Below, piece by piece: positions 1-9,238 of a stretch of 64,000 nt of DNA; within the stretch, counting starts at the first letter, position 1; each line of letters begins with the position of its first letter. The position numbers were made by a program, and so were the translations under genes. The notes under the pieces were generated by a model that saw only the letters and a list, made by a program, of their open reading frames with translations, was not told the DNA's origin and ran no database searches. Source of the DNA: Aureimonas ureilytica (GTDB lineage: Bacteria; Pseudomonadota; Alphaproteobacteria; Rhizobiales; Rhizobiaceae); NCBI RefSeq assembly GCF_001475935.1, contig NZ_LDQA01000045.1, positions 1 through 64,000 of the forward strand, written 5' to 3'.

Positions 1-2
1 TT

Positions 3-20
3 GCGGAACGCGCGTTCCGC
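3..20. repeat. Perfect 18-bp palindrome
   Basis: Nine bases are followed directly by their reverse complement (GCGGAACGC / GCGTTCCGC). It lies just upstream of the ClC gene. It could be the remains of a terminator for a gene to the left, or an operator. There is no T-run inside the window to support a terminator. Confidence 0.35.
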
Positions 21-50
21 GCTTGCAGCCCCGCCAGATCAGAGCCGCCG

Positions 51-1439
51 ATGTCCTCGAACGCCCGCACGGCCCGTCGTCTTCGCCACCTTCGCACCCT
101 GCGCCGTTCGCGCGCGGTCTGGTTGTCGAGGCGGGTCTGGCGTCCACGCCTGATCTTCTGGGCCGGTGCGATCGCCATCGGTCTCGTCAGCGTCATCTTC
201 GCCAAAGCGTCCGACGAGGCGCAGCGCGCCTTCACGGCCCTGGCGGGCGCGCCGGACGGGGGGGGCCTCATGCTGCGCGCGCTGCTGCCGCCGCTCGGCT
301 TCGCGCTCTCGGCCTATTTGGCCGTTCGCTTCTTTCCCTTCACGCAAGGCAGCGGCATTCCCCAGGCGATCGCCGCACGGCACATGGAGCGGGACGACGA
401 GCGCGGCCTCTTGCTGTCGCTGAAGGGCGCGGTCGGCAAGATCCTCTTGACCATCTTCGCGCTGTTCGTCGGCGGATCGGTCGGGCGCGAAGGGCCGACG
501 GTTCAGGTCGGGGCGGCCATCATGCTGGCCGCCGGCCGCATCGGCGGCATGGCCCATGCGCGCGGCTTGATCCTCGCGGGCTCGGCCGCCGGCATCGCCG
601 CCGCCTTCAATACGCCGCTGGCGGGCGTCGTCTTCGCCATCGAGGAAATGGGCCGTGGCTACGAGGCGCGCACCAATGCCCTCGTCATGTCGGCCGTCAT
701 CCTCGCGGGCCTCGCCTCGCTGGCTCTCACCGGCGACTATTCCTATTTCGGCGAGTTCACCGGCTCTGTGCAGGATGCGCGCGACTGGTTTCTGGTGCTG
801 CTGTGCGGCGTGGTGGGCGGCGCGTTCGGGGCGCTGTTCAGCAAGGCGGCGCTCGGCCTCATGCGGCGGTTTCGCTTTTGGGCGCGGGGGCAACTGTGGC
901 GTCTAGTGGCGGTGGCGGGCGCCTGCGGCCTCGGCGTCGCTCTGGTCGGCTTGCTGTCGGGCGGCACGACCTATGGCACGGGCTACGAGATCGCACGCGG
1001 CGCGATCGAAGGGCAGGGCGCCGATCCGTTCTACTTCGTGTGGAAGTTTCTCGCGACGCTCCTGTCCATGGCCTCCAGCATTCCGGGCGGCCTCTTCGCG
1101 CCCTCGCTGTCGGTTGGAGCCGGGCTCGGCGCTTCGCTCGGCCTGCTCGTCGGGACCAGCAGCATGGGGCTAGCGGCGACGCTCGGCATGGCCGGCTATT
1201 TCGCCGGCGTGGTGCAGGCACCCATGACGGCCTTCGTCATCATTCTGGAGATGACGGCGACGCGCGACAACGTCATGCCGCTTCTGGTGGCCTCCATGAT
1301 CGGATTCGGCACGGCCCGCCTCATTTCCGGCGAACCGCTCTATCACACCCTGTCTCGCAACTTCGTCGCCGAGATCCTGCGGCGAAGCCGCGCCGCCGAG
1401 CAGGAGGCGGGGCAGGCAAAGAACGGCCGTGCAGGGTGA
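51..1439 (+). CDS. ClC-family chloride channel / H+/Cl- exchanger
   Basis: Integral inner-membrane anion transporter of 462 aa. The three selectivity-filter motifs are intact: GSGIP (about 100-104), GREGP (145-149, with gating Glu147) and GGLFAPSL (346-353). The IEEM stretch (about 197-200) matches the segment holding the internal proton glutamate of the Escherichia coli exchanger, so coupled H+/Cl- exchange is more likely than a passive channel (inference). There is no C-terminal CBS pair, so it is the short bacterial form. The N-terminal 30 residues are very Arg-rich. The ATG at 51 has only a weak ribosome-binding site. It appears to stand alone. Confidence 0.93.
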   Translation: MSSNARTARRLRHLRTLRRSRAVWLSRRVWRPRLIFWAGAIAIGLVSVIFAKASDEAQRAFTALAGAPDGGGLMLRALLPPLGFALSAYLAVRFFPFTQGSGIPQAIAARHMERDDERGLLLSLKGAVGKILLTIFALFVGGSVGREGPTVQVGAAIMLAAGRIGGMAHARGLILAGSAAGIAAAFNTPLAGVVFAIEEMGRGYEARTNALVMSAVILAGLASLALTGDYSYFGEFTGSVQDARDWFLVLLCGVVGGAFGALFSKAALGLMRRFRFWARGQLWRLVAVAGACGLGVALVGLLSGGTTYGTGYEIARGAIEGQGADPFYFVWKFLATLLSMASSIPGGLFAPSLSVGAGLGASLGLLVGTSSMGLAATLGMAGYFAGVVQAPMTAFVIILEMTATRDNVMPLLVASMIGFGTARLISGEPLYHTLSRNFVAEILRRSRAAEQEAGQAKNGRAG

Positions 1440-1586
1440 GATCAGAACGCGGCGGCACGGGAAATCGCCCAGCCGCCGTCTTGTTTCGTTCACAACTTGT
1501 TAACCATCTTCGCGCCAGTCTGACGCCCTATCTGCTCTCGGACGCGTTGCGCAGCATACGCCGTCGGTCGGGAAAGGACGCGAGAT

Positions 1587-2984
1587 ATGGTGAAGACGAG
1601 ACTCTGGGTCGCGGCCGCTCTGGCGCTGGCGGGCCTGTGCGCGTCCCATGCTCCGGCCAACGCGCAGCAGGGCTATGGCGCTCAATACGAGGATTACGGG
1701 CCCGGCACCGAAAGCTTCGTGGACGAGAACGGCAATATCGTCACCGTGGATTCCTACGGCCGCGTCATCGCGGTGGAGCGCCCCCGCAGCGTGGAGCGCC
1801 GCCGCGACCGCGCCCCGCCGGGCGTCGAATATCAGGTGCCGCGCGGCAACGGTCTCCAGGCAGATCCCTATGCCGGTAATGGCAACGAATATGCCCGCGC
1901 CGAAGATCCCTATGCGCGGGGCGGCAACAATGGCTGGAACGACGGCCCGGTCGAGTTCGCGCCGCTGCCCGCGCCGGGCACGGACGGCTACGCGCCGCCG
2001 GACCAATCCATAAACGGCTCTCTCGCGCCCGATGGTAGCGGCTACGGCAACGTGCCGCCCGGCTCCGGCCTCGGGCACGAGGGCTCCACCATGATCGAGC
2101 GCCATCCCGCGCCCAAGGTGGTCGGCCCCAAGGGCAAGAACGCCAAGGCCGAGATCGCCGCGCTTCAGGTTCTGCTGAGCCGCGCCGGCATTTCGCCGGG
2201 CGTGATCGATGGTCGCCTCGGCTCCAACGTGGATAAGGCCGTCGCCGCCTATACCGAGAAGACCGGCCGCACGATCGACGCGACCGACGCGCGCGCCTTG
2301 ATGGAAGAGCTGATGGAGACGGGCGGCCCGGCCGTCACCTCCTATACGATCACCAACGAGGACGTGGCAGGCCCCTATCTCGCCTCGATCCCCGAGGACT
2401 ACGCGCACAAGGCCGCATTGCCGGCCATGTCCTATACGCGGGTCACGGAAATGCTCGGCGAGCGCTTCCACATGGACGAGGACTATCTGAAGGAGATCAA
2501 TCCGGGCGCGGACTTCAACCGGCCGGGCACGATAATCAAGGTCATGGCCGTGGGTCCCGGCGTGACGGGCGAGGTGACGCGCATCATCGCCGACAAGGGC
2601 CGTGAGCAGGTCCGCGCCTATGACGCGAGCGGTCATCTCGTCGCCGCCTATCCCTCGTCGATCGGCTCGACCTCGACGCCTTCGCCCTCGGGCACGGTGG
2701 AGGTCAAGCGCATCGCCTTCAATCCGAACTACACCTACAATCCGAAGATCAACTTCAAGCAGGGCAACAACGACAAGATCCTGACCATTCCCCCCGGCCC
2801 CAACGGCCCGGTCGGCACGATCTGGATCGCCCTGTCGAAGCCGACCTACGGCATTCACGGCACGCCCGAGCCCTCCAAGATCGGCAAGACCAACAGCCAT
2901 GGCTGCGTGCGACTGACGAACTGGGACGCGACGGAACTCGCCAAGATGGTGAAGCCCGGAACGGTGGTCGAGTTCATCGACTGA
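1587..2984 (+). CDS. L,D-transpeptidase (YkuD) with peptidoglycan-binding domain
   Basis: Secreted periplasmic enzyme that cross-links peptidoglycan or links it to outer-membrane protein, 465 aa. A Sec signal peptide covers about 1-27 (cleavage after APANA). A Tyr/Pro/Gly-rich low-complexity region runs to about 170, a PG_binding_1-like repeat sits near 188-230, and the YkuD catalytic domain fills about 330-465. The active-site motif SHGCVRL carries Cys440, and the upstream HG of YGIHGTPEP is present. The start ATG follows GGAAAGGA at good spacing. The neighbouring extensin-like and M23 genes also suggest a cell-wall group. A terminator follows. Confidence 0.93.
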   Translation: MVKTRLWVAAALALAGLCASHAPANAQQGYGAQYEDYGPGTESFVDENGNIVTVDSYGRVIAVERPRSVERRRDRAPPGVEYQVPRGNGLQADPYAGNGNEYARAEDPYARGGNNGWNDGPVEFAPLPAPGTDGYAPPDQSINGSLAPDGSGYGNVPPGSGLGHEGSTMIERHPAPKVVGPKGKNAKAEIAALQVLLSRAGISPGVIDGRLGSNVDKAVAAYTEKTGRTIDATDARALMEELMETGGPAVTSYTITNEDVAGPYLASIPEDYAHKAALPAMSYTRVTEMLGERFHMDEDYLKEINPGADFNRPGTIIKVMAVGPGVTGEVTRIIADKGREQVRAYDASGHLVAAYPSSIGSTSTPSPSGTVEVKRIAFNPNYTYNPKINFKQGNNDKILTIPPGPNGPVGTIWIALSKPTYGIHGTPEPSKIGKTNSHGCVRLTNWDATELAKMVKPGTVVEFID

Positions 2985-3009
2985 CCGCAATGCCCTCGAA
3001 GACGATCCG

Positions 3010-3043
3010 AAGCCCCGCCCGAACAGGCGTGGCTTTTTCGTTT
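3010..3043 (+). terminator. Terminator after the L,D-transpeptidase gene
   Basis: The arms 3010-3019 and 3026-3035 pair with one mismatch around a 6-nt loop. A T-rich tail follows (TTT CG TTT). It lies 26 bp after the stop codon. Confidence 0.65.
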
Positions 3044-3123
3044 GCGGGATCGCGCGAACCCTCCTTTCGCTGGAACCCCGGCGTGGCCGCGCTCGTTGGA
3101 GGCGCGAGGTGGAGGGGGATTCC

Positions 3124-4272
3124 ATGGGACTGACGATCATGCGGGCCGAGGCGCGCGGATGGGCCTTCGTGCGGACTCTTCGCGGGCTGGCTCTGGCGTT
3201 GGCGGCGGGTTCGATGCTGGGTGCTGCACCGGCGGCTCGGGCACAGGAAAAGCCGCCCGTTCCGTCGGCCGCCCCGGCTCGGGCGGGCACGCCGGCAACG
3301 ATGAACTCGGGGAGCGCTGCGACGGGCGACCCGCGCGGCGATGCAGCGGCTCCCGCCGAGCCGAACCCCGCCACCGTGCCTATCCCGGAAGCCAGACCCG
3401 AACCCGCGCCGGCCGATACGGCTCCGACGGGTTCCGAGACGCCCGCGCCACAAGCGCCTGTGCCGGAGATCAGGCCCGACGCGCCGCCTTCCGAAAAAGC
3501 CAAGCCTGCCGAGCCCGGTGAAAAGACGCAGACTCCCGCCGAGGGCGCAAAACCCGCGCCTGGTGCCGACAAGCCTGCTGACCCCACAAAGGAGGCGCCC
3601 GCTGCGGAGCCGCAGCCTCAGCCGGCCTATGTGCCGCCGGACAAGGCGCGCACCGAGCCCGAGCCCGGCGCGCCCGCCGTTCCCGACATGGCGGTGACGC
3701 CGGCGCAGACCGTGGAGGCCGCCGCCGCTGTCGAGGATGCCGTCGCCTGCGAGAAGGAGTTGAAGGCGCGGGGCGCCGAGTTCACCGTGGGCGAGACGAT
3801 CGCCGAGGGCGAATGCGGCGTCCTGCGTCCGGTTTCGCTGACAAAGCTCTCGTCGGGTGTCAAAGTCTCGCCGGGCACGACCTTTCTGTGCCGCACGGCG
3901 CTCGCGCTTGATATCTGGGTGAGCGAGGGCGTGGTGCCGGCCGCGAAGGAAGAGTTCGACGGGGCCAAGGTGAAGGCACTGGGCCACGCCTCGACCTATA
4001 GCTGCCGCGCGCGGGCGAGCGAGTCCCGCATCTCGGAGCACTCACGCGGCAGCGCCATCGACATCGCTACCTTCGAACTCGGCAACGGCAAGAGCGTGCC
4101 GGTGGAGGCGACGGAGCCCGGCACGGCGGAGGATCGCTTCGCCGCCAAGATCCGCCGCGCCGCCTGCGGCCCGTTCCGCACGGTGCTGGGGCCGGGAACG
4201 GACAATGACCACGGCACGCATCTTCATCTCGACATCGCCGCGCGGTCGCACGATTCGACCTACTGCCGATAG
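3124..4272 (+). CDS. Extensin-like C-terminal domain protein
   Basis: Predicted exported protein of 382 aa. A hydrophobic signal region spans about 15-38 (ending AARAQ). A Pro/Ala/Glu/Lys-rich disordered linker of about 170 residues follows, then an extensin-like C domain (about 205-380) with conserved Cys residues and the SEHSRGSAIDIATF and DHGTHLHLD stretches. The HSRGxAxD and HxHxD patterns recall metal-dependent peptidoglycan peptidases, but the family's activity is not established. ATG 3124 is chosen because GGAGGGGG precedes it. An in-frame GTG at 3109 would add five residues. Confidence 0.85.
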   Translation: MGLTIMRAEARGWAFVRTLRGLALALAAGSMLGAAPAARAQEKPPVPSAAPARAGTPATMNSGSAATGDPRGDAAAPAEPNPATVPIPEARPEPAPADTAPTGSETPAPQAPVPEIRPDAPPSEKAKPAEPGEKTQTPAEGAKPAPGADKPADPTKEAPAAEPQPQPAYVPPDKARTEPEPGAPAVPDMAVTPAQTVEAAAAVEDAVACEKELKARGAEFTVGETIAEGECGVLRPVSLTKLSSGVKVSPGTTFLCRTALALDIWVSEGVVPAAKEEFDGAKVKALGHASTYSCRARASESRISEHSRGSAIDIATFELGNGKSVPVEATEPGTAEDRFAAKIRRAACGPFRTVLGPGTDNDHGTHLHLDIAARSHDSTYCR

Positions 4273-4425
4273 GATCTGGGGAAAGAAGGATCGGCAGCTG
4301 GCGCAACGATCGGTCTCGCACCCGGCTTTCCAGAATCCCTGTCGCCCTTATAGTCCCGCGCGGGGCTTGGCGCTCGAATCAGCCTGCGGGCGGAGCGCGG
4401 CGAGCCCAAGGGAAGGAAGCCAGTC

Positions 4426-5463
4426 ATGACCTATATCGCGGACGAGAAGCGCTACGGCGCGATGAGTTACCGGCGCTGCGGCCGGTCGGGGATCGATCTG
4501 CCGGCCGTCTCGCTCGGCCTCTGGCAGAATTTCGGCGGGACGGATGTCTACGAGACGGGCCGCGCCATCCTGCGCCGCGCCTTCGACCGGGGCGTGACGC
4601 ATTTCGACCTCGCCAACAATTACGGCCCGCCCTATGGCTCGGCGGAAGAGAATTTCGGTCGCTGGATGGAGCAGGACTTCCGGCCCTATCGCGACGAACT
4701 CATCATCTCGTCCAAGGCCGGCTGGGACATGTGGCCCGGCCCCTACGGCAATTTCGGCTCGCGCAAATATCTGATCGCCAGCCTCGACCAGAGCCTTAAG
4801 CGGATGGGGCTCGACTATGTCGATATCTTCTATCACCACCGTCCCGACCCCAAGACCCCGCTCGAAGAAACGATGGGCGCGCTCGACCAGATCGTGCGCT
4901 CGGGCAAGGCGCTTTATGTCGGCGTGTCCTCCTATTCGCCGGAGCTGACGCGCCGCGCCCATGCCATCCTAAAGGAGATGGGCACCCCGATGCTCATCCA
5001 TCAGCCCTCCTATTCCATGCTCAACCGCTGGACCGAGGATGGGCTGCTCGACACGCTGACGGAGCTCGGCGTCGGCTGCATTGCCTTCTCGCCGCTGGCG
5101 CAGGGCTTGCTGACCAACAAATATCTGAACGGCGTGCCGCAGGATTCGCGCGCCGCCAAGGAAGGCTCCTTCTCCACCGGCCTTGTGACGGAAGAGAATA
5201 TCGGGCGCATCCGCGCGCTGCACGCCATCGCCGAGCGGCGCGGGCAATCGCTGGCGCAGATGGCGATCGCCTGGGTCCTGCGCAACGAGCGCGTGACCTC
5301 GGCTTTGATCGGCGCGCGCACGGTGCAGCAGCTCGATTCCTCGCTCGACGCGCTCGCCAACACGAGCTTCTCGGCCGAAGAGCTGTCCGAGATCGACCGT
5401 CACGCGACGGAAGGCGGCATCGACCTCTGGCGCTCGCAATCCTCGATCAAGCCTCAGGAATAG
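4426..5463 (+). CDS. Aldo/keto reductase, YghZ/GPR type
   Basis: Cytosolic NADPH-dependent reductase of 345 aa with a single TIM-barrel AKR domain. The catalytic pattern is present: Asp61 and Tyr66 in DLANNYGPPYG, the Lys of SSKAGWDMWPGPYG, and the His pair of FYHHRPD. The PYGNFGSRKY segment is typical of the YghZ (L-glyceraldehyde 3-phosphate reductase) subfamily, known for detoxifying methylglyoxal and glyceraldehyde phosphate. A strong site (GGAAGGAAG) precedes the ATG. It is monocistronic and ends at a clear terminator. Confidence 0.9.
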   Translation: MTYIADEKRYGAMSYRRCGRSGIDLPAVSLGLWQNFGGTDVYETGRAILRRAFDRGVTHFDLANNYGPPYGSAEENFGRWMEQDFRPYRDELIISSKAGWDMWPGPYGNFGSRKYLIASLDQSLKRMGLDYVDIFYHHRPDPKTPLEETMGALDQIVRSGKALYVGVSSYSPELTRRAHAILKEMGTPMLIHQPSYSMLNRWTEDGLLDTLTELGVGCIAFSPLAQGLLTNKYLNGVPQDSRAAKEGSFSTGLVTEENIGRIRALHAIAERRGQSLAQMAIAWVLRNERVTSALIGARTVQQLDSSLDALANTSFSAEELSEIDRHATEGGIDLWRSQSSIKPQE

Positions 5464-5485
5464 GCGGCCGATCGCCTGAAACGAG

Positions 5486-5518
5486 AAAGGGCGGAGCCTC
5501 GCGGCTCCGCCCTTTTTT
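5486..5518 (+). terminator. Rho-independent terminator after the aldo/keto reductase
   Basis: A perfect 10-bp GC stem (5489-5498 with 5503-5512) has a 4-nt loop and is followed by TTTTTT. An AAA run precedes the stem, so it may also work for the opposing M23 gene that ends at 5540. Confidence 0.9.
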
Positions 5519-5539
5519 GATGCGCCGATGGAAGAGGTG

Positions 5540-7465
5540 TCAGCGGCCGGCGACGTGCATCTCAGCGGCGCTGTCCTTCAGGATGTTCTCGATGCGCTGG
5601 CGCTCCTTGGTGAAGGCCTCCAGCTGCTCGCCCGACAATTGCCGCCCATTGGGCAGGCGAATGCGCATGGGATCGACGCGCGTTCCGTTGACGCTCACTT
5701 CGTAATGGAGATGGTTGCCGGTGGAGAGACCGGTGGAGCCGACATAGCCGATGATCTGGCCCTGGCGCACCCGCGCCCCGGCGACCACCCCCTTGGCGAT
5801 CTGGCTCTGGTGCGAATAGGAGGTCTCGTAGCCATTGGCGTGCTTGATGACGGTCTGCTGGCCGTTGCCGGTGGACCAGCCGGCGCGCACAACCGTTCCC
5901 GAGCCCGAGGCCAGAATGGGCGTGCCGCGCGGCGCGGCCCAGTCGACGCCCCAGTGCATGCGCGAATAGCCCAGAATGGGATGCCGGCGTGAGCCGAAGG
6001 GGGAGGTGAAGCGCCCGTTCGGGACGGGGTTGCGGAGCAAGAACTGTTTCGAGGAGCGGCCGTCCTCGTCGTAGTAGTCGGCCTGTCCGTCGTCGGGCGT
6101 GAAGAATCGATAGAAGCGCTTGGTGTCGCCGCCGAACTTGGCCTCGACATAGAGAATCTGGGAATCGGCCGTCGCGGTCTGCTTGCCCTCTTCGAGCGAA
6201 TAGAGAATCGTCAGCCTGTCGTCTCGTTCGAGCCGCGCCTGGTAATCCACATCGGCGGCCAGAATGCGGATCAGCTTCTGGCAGAGCCGGTTGTCGAGCC
6301 CGTAGGCGAGACCGGCCTGATAGATGCCGTCATAGACGGTCGGCATGTTCTGGCGCAGCGGCGCTTCGGTGGCGTTCTCGTCGAAGGCCTCGGCCACCGA
6401 TCGGCTGAGCGCCGGCTCGGGCGCCTGCCGGAACGCGCCATGATCGTCCAGCCCGACGGTCGCCAGATGTTTCGTGCCGCGATAGGCCGACAGGCGCACA
6501 ATGCGCGAGCCGTCACCATCGGGCTCCAGCCCCAGGCGCAGCACCTCGCCGGCATCCAGCGCATGGCGACCGAGCAATTGCCCGAGGCTGGCGGCGGCTT
6601 CGTCCGCCTCTTCGTGGCCGCTGTCGTCCAGCGCGTCCTGGATGGAGCGCTCCTCGCGGAAGGGGACGATCTCCTCGAAATAGCGCGCGGAGCGCTCGCC
6701 CGCGCCCTCCGAGGCCGAGACAGAGACGTTCTCGCGAATGACGCGGAAGGCCGAGCCCGGCACATATTCGTCGGCATCCGACATGCCGCCGCCAAAGCGG
6801 CTGGCGTCGAAGGGCTGGATGGCCGCGACCTGCACCGGGGCGGCATTGCGCTTGGGCGCTGCGGCGCGCACCAGAAGCTCGGCTTCCTTGGTGCCGATAT
6901 CGGCGAATTTGTCGGCCGGGGCGGCGAAGTCGAAGGCCTGCATGGAGACGTCCACGTCCGCCTCGACCTTGGCCTCGTAGATCTGGCCCGTCTCGGGCGG
7001 CGGGGCCGTGTCGGGCTCGTCGTCGTCGGCCAGTACCTTCATCGCGTCGAAGGCGGGATAGGAGCCGGTGGTGGGATGGCGCGCGCCCAGAAGCATGGAG
7101 GCATAGGCGAAGGGCATGGTGCGCAGCACTTCGCGCTTGCCGTCGCGGATCAAGGTCGGCACCTCGATCGTGGAGCGGTTGCGGTCGATCGGGATCGGGG
7201 TCGCGAAGACGCGCTCGCCCTTTTCCGAGAGATCGCTGACGGCAGCGGCCGCCACGCTCACCACGGCCGGGCGCACCAGAATATGGTGCCCGTCATGGGC
7301 GGCCGAGAGGGCGATGCCCATGAGCGCGGTGGAGGTGATGCCGGTCAGTAGCGTTCCCGCCAACCAGCGGGCCGAGACCTGACGGCGATCGGGCTTGCGC
7401 CTGCGGTCGGCGACCAGCGGCGGCTCATTGCCGAAGTCCGGTTTGGCGTAACGTTCGTGGTGCAT
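5540..7465 (-). CDS. M23-family metallopeptidase, membrane-anchored
   Basis: Probable periplasmic peptidoglycan DD- or DL-endopeptidase of 641 aa. A short cytoplasmic tail is followed by one transmembrane segment (about 34-52). Next come a long acidic region, a LysM/OapA-like middle part with the two YxxG-type repeats (about 360-470), and the LytM/M23 domain (about 490-605). The zinc ligands are visible: His504 and Asp508 in [13 protein letters not shown], and the HLH at 585-587. Size and layout match the anchored MepM/NlpD-like peptidases of Rhizobiales. A possible sigma70 promoter lies about 130 bp upstream. Confidence 0.9.
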   Translation of the reverse strand: MHHERYAKPDFGNEPPLVADRRRKPDRRQVSARWLAGTLLTGITSTALMGIALSAAHDGHHILVRPAVVSVAAAAVSDLSEKGERVFATPIPIDRNRSTIEVPTLIRDGKREVLRTMPFAYASMLLGARHPTTGSYPAFDAMKVLADDDEPDTAPPPETGQIYEAKVEADVDVSMQAFDFAAPADKFADIGTKEAELLVRAAAPKRNAAPVQVAAIQPFDASRFGGGMSDADEYVPGSAFRVIRENVSVSASEGAGERSARYFEEIVPFREERSIQDALDDSGHEEADEAAASLGQLLGRHALDAGEVLRLGLEPDGDGSRIVRLSAYRGTKHLATVGLDDHGAFRQAPEPALSRSVAEAFDENATEAPLRQNMPTVYDGIYQAGLAYGLDNRLCQKLIRILAADVDYQARLERDDRLTILYSLEEGKQTATADSQILYVEAKFGGDTKRFYRFFTPDDGQADYYDEDGRSSKQFLLRNPVPNGRFTSPFGSRRHPILGYSRMHWGVDWAAPRGTPILASGSGTVVRAGWSTGNGQQTVIKHANGYETSYSHQSQIAKGVVAGARVRQGQIIGYVGSTGLSTGNHLHYEVSVNGTRVDPMRIRLPNGRQLSGEQLEAFTKERQRIENILKDSAAEMHVAGR

Positions 7466-7842
7466 TCACGTCCCGTCTGAACTGCGACCGGCTTCGAACC
7501 CGACTGAGGCGGTTTCGCGACGGCAAGAGCGCGCGGCTCATACCGGCTCTTTACTGTCGCATCCGGGCCACAGGTCCCCTGACGGTTGCAGATAGAGCGG
7601 ATGGGGTCGGCTTCTGTCAACCTTTCGGCAAGGTTTGTGCGAACCGTCCACACGAGAAGACGCGAGCGAGCGCGTCGCGGAATTGTCGTGGAAGGGATTG
7701 GGAGCTAAACAAGTTGGCAGAGAATCCGGCGCGTTCTGCCGAAACTTCGTGCCATCCGCCTTGCGCCTGCGCATCCTGGACGACACATCAGAGACACAGC
7801 GCCGTTTTCGACTCACACCAACTTCGACGAATGGAACATCCG
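7466..7842. other. Divergent intergenic region, M23 peptidase / transaldolase
   Basis: A 377-bp non-coding stretch between divergent genes, so it must hold both promoters. On the minus strand a TTGACA (7620-7615) is spaced 17 nt from CTCTAT (7597-7592). No hairpin or repeat stands out. An in-frame upstream ATG at 7714 would extend transaldolase by 43 residues, but that part has the composition of untranslated DNA. Confidence 0.5.
7592..7620 (-). promoter_or_regulatory. Possible sigma70 promoter for the M23 peptidase gene
   Basis: TTGACA as -35 and CTCTAT as a poor -10, 17 nt apart, give a leader of about 120 nt before the peptidase ATG. The -35 is exact but the -10 is weak. Confidence 0.3.
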
Positions 7843-8823
7843 ATGGCATCCAAGCTCGACCAACTTCGTGAGATGACCACCGTCGTCGCCGACACGGGCG
7901 ACATTGAGGCGGTTCGCGAGCTTCGGCCGGTGGACTGCACGACCAATCCGACCATCGTTCTGAAGGCGCTCGGCACGCCCATGTTCGACGACGCCTTCGC
8001 CGAGGCGCTGAGCTGGGGCCAGTCCAAGGGCGGCGACGGCCGCTCCGTCGCCAATGCCGTGGCCGATCGCCTCGCGGTGTCCGTCGGCGCGGCTCTGGCC
8101 GAACTCGTGCCCGGCCGCGTTTCGACCGAAGTCGATGCCGATCTGTCCTTCGACGTGGAAGGCTCGGTGAACCGCGCCCGCCACATCATCGCCGACTACA
8201 AGGAGCGCGGCGTCGACCGGGAGAAAATCCTGATCAAGCTCGCCGCCACCTGGGAAGGCATCCGCGCCGCCGAAGTCCTTCAGAAGGAAGGCATCGACAC
8301 CAATCTGACGCTGATCTTCTCGAAGGCCCAGGCTATTGCCTGCGCCGATGCCGGCGTCTTCCTGATCTCGCCCTTCGTCGGCCGCATCATGGACTGGTAC
8401 GCCAAGTCCACCGGCAAGACCTACGGGCCTGAGGAAGATCCGGGCGTCCTGTCGGTCCGCTCGATCTACGACTACTACAAGTCCAACGGCATCAAGACCG
8501 TCGTCATGGGCGCTTCGTTCCGCAATGTCGGCGAGATCGAGGCTCTGGCGGGCTGCGACCGCCTGACCATCTCGCCGGCGCTGCTCAAGGAACTCGCGAA
8601 CGACCAGGGCACGCTGGAGCGCAAGCTTTCGCCCGAGACGTTCAACAAGGTCGATCCGATCACGATGGACGAGCGCACCTTCCGTTGGGCGCTGAACGAG
8701 GACGCTATGGCGACCGAAAAGCTCGCCGAGGGCATCCGCTCCTTCGCCAAGGATCTGCGCGAGCTACGCAGCATCGTCGGCAAGCGCCTCGAAGGCGGCC
8801 CGGCGGCCGTCGCCGCGCAGTAA
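7843..8823 (+). CDS. tal: Transaldolase (TalB type)
   Basis: Pentose phosphate pathway enzyme moving a dihydroxyacetone unit between sedoheptulose 7-phosphate and glyceraldehyde 3-phosphate, 326 aa, the length of the classical TalB subfamily. The N-terminal TTVVADTGD and DCTTNPT motifs, the Schiff-base lysine stretch [11 protein letters not shown] and the [10 protein letters not shown] phosphate-binding segment are all present. The start is MASKLDQL (7843). An ATG four codons earlier (7831) is also possible. It stands alone and ends in a terminator facing the oxidase locus. Confidence 0.94.
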   Translation: MASKLDQLREMTTVVADTGDIEAVRELRPVDCTTNPTIVLKALGTPMFDDAFAEALSWGQSKGGDGRSVANAVADRLAVSVGAALAELVPGRVSTEVDADLSFDVEGSVNRARHIIADYKERGVDREKILIKLAATWEGIRAAEVLQKEGIDTNLTLIFSKAQAIACADAGVFLISPFVGRIMDWYAKSTGKTYGPEEDPGVLSVRSIYDYYKSNGIKTVVMGASFRNVGEIEALAGCDRLTISPALLKELANDQGTLERKLSPETFNKVDPITMDERTFRWALNEDAMATEKLAEGIRSFAKDLRELRSIVGKRLEGGPAAVAAQ

Positions 8824-8849
8824 GCGCGACGTCTTCATCACGTGTCGAG

Positions 8850-8879
8850 CGGCGGCCTTCAGGCCGCCGTTTTCGTTTC
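8850..8879 (+). terminator. Terminator after tal
   Basis: The arms 8850-8858 and 8861-8869 are perfectly complementary with a very tight turn. TTTT CG TTT follows. It sits 27 bp after the stop codon and just before the opposing oxidase genes. Confidence 0.75.
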
Positions 8880-8890
8880 CGGCGCAGGGA

Positions 8891-9238
8891 TCAGAGGCAG
8901 AGCGTCAGGCCGAGGATCGGCCCGTAATTGACGATCGTCACCACCACGGCCGCCCAGGTCGCATGGAGCGCGGCCCAGCCGAGAAAAGCGTCGGCCTCGC
9001 CCGCTTTCTGCGCTCGCATTCGGCATAGCCACCAGAGGGCGCCGAGCGCTGCGAGATGCGCGAGCCAGAGCGCGATGAGAACTGCGCGAAGGGCGCTGAC
9101 CGGACCTAGAGAAGCAGTGTCCCATCCAAAGGCGCAGCCGACCGACAGCGCGCCATAAAGCACGACAAAGGCCGAACTCCAGATCACGAAGCCCGCGACC
9201 AGCAGAATCAGCGAGGGAAGCCGCAGGGCAAGTTTCAC
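8891..9238 (-). CDS. Small membrane protein of the cytochrome oxidase locus, unknown function
   Basis: 115 aa with three or four hydrophobic segments (about 9-33, 48-72, 86-115) and Trp-rich boundaries. I do not recognise the family. The GTG start overlaps the stop of the oxidase subunit I/III gene in a GTGA junction, so the two are translationally coupled. It is likely an accessory or small subunit of that oxidase; subunit IV-like is possible on size, but no sequence motif shows it. Confidence 0.6.
   Translation of the reverse strand: MKLALRLPSLILLVAGFVIWSSAFVVLYGALSVGCAFGWDTASLGPVSALRAVLIALWLAHLAALGALWWLCRMRAQKAGEADAFLGWAALHATWAAVVVTIVNYGPILGLTLCL

Noticed and set aside
1500-3587. A 695-codon minus frame opposite the L,D-transpeptidase and extensin-like genes
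   Set aside because: It has low-complexity Gly/Ala/Arg content and no domain, and both plus-strand genes are well supported.
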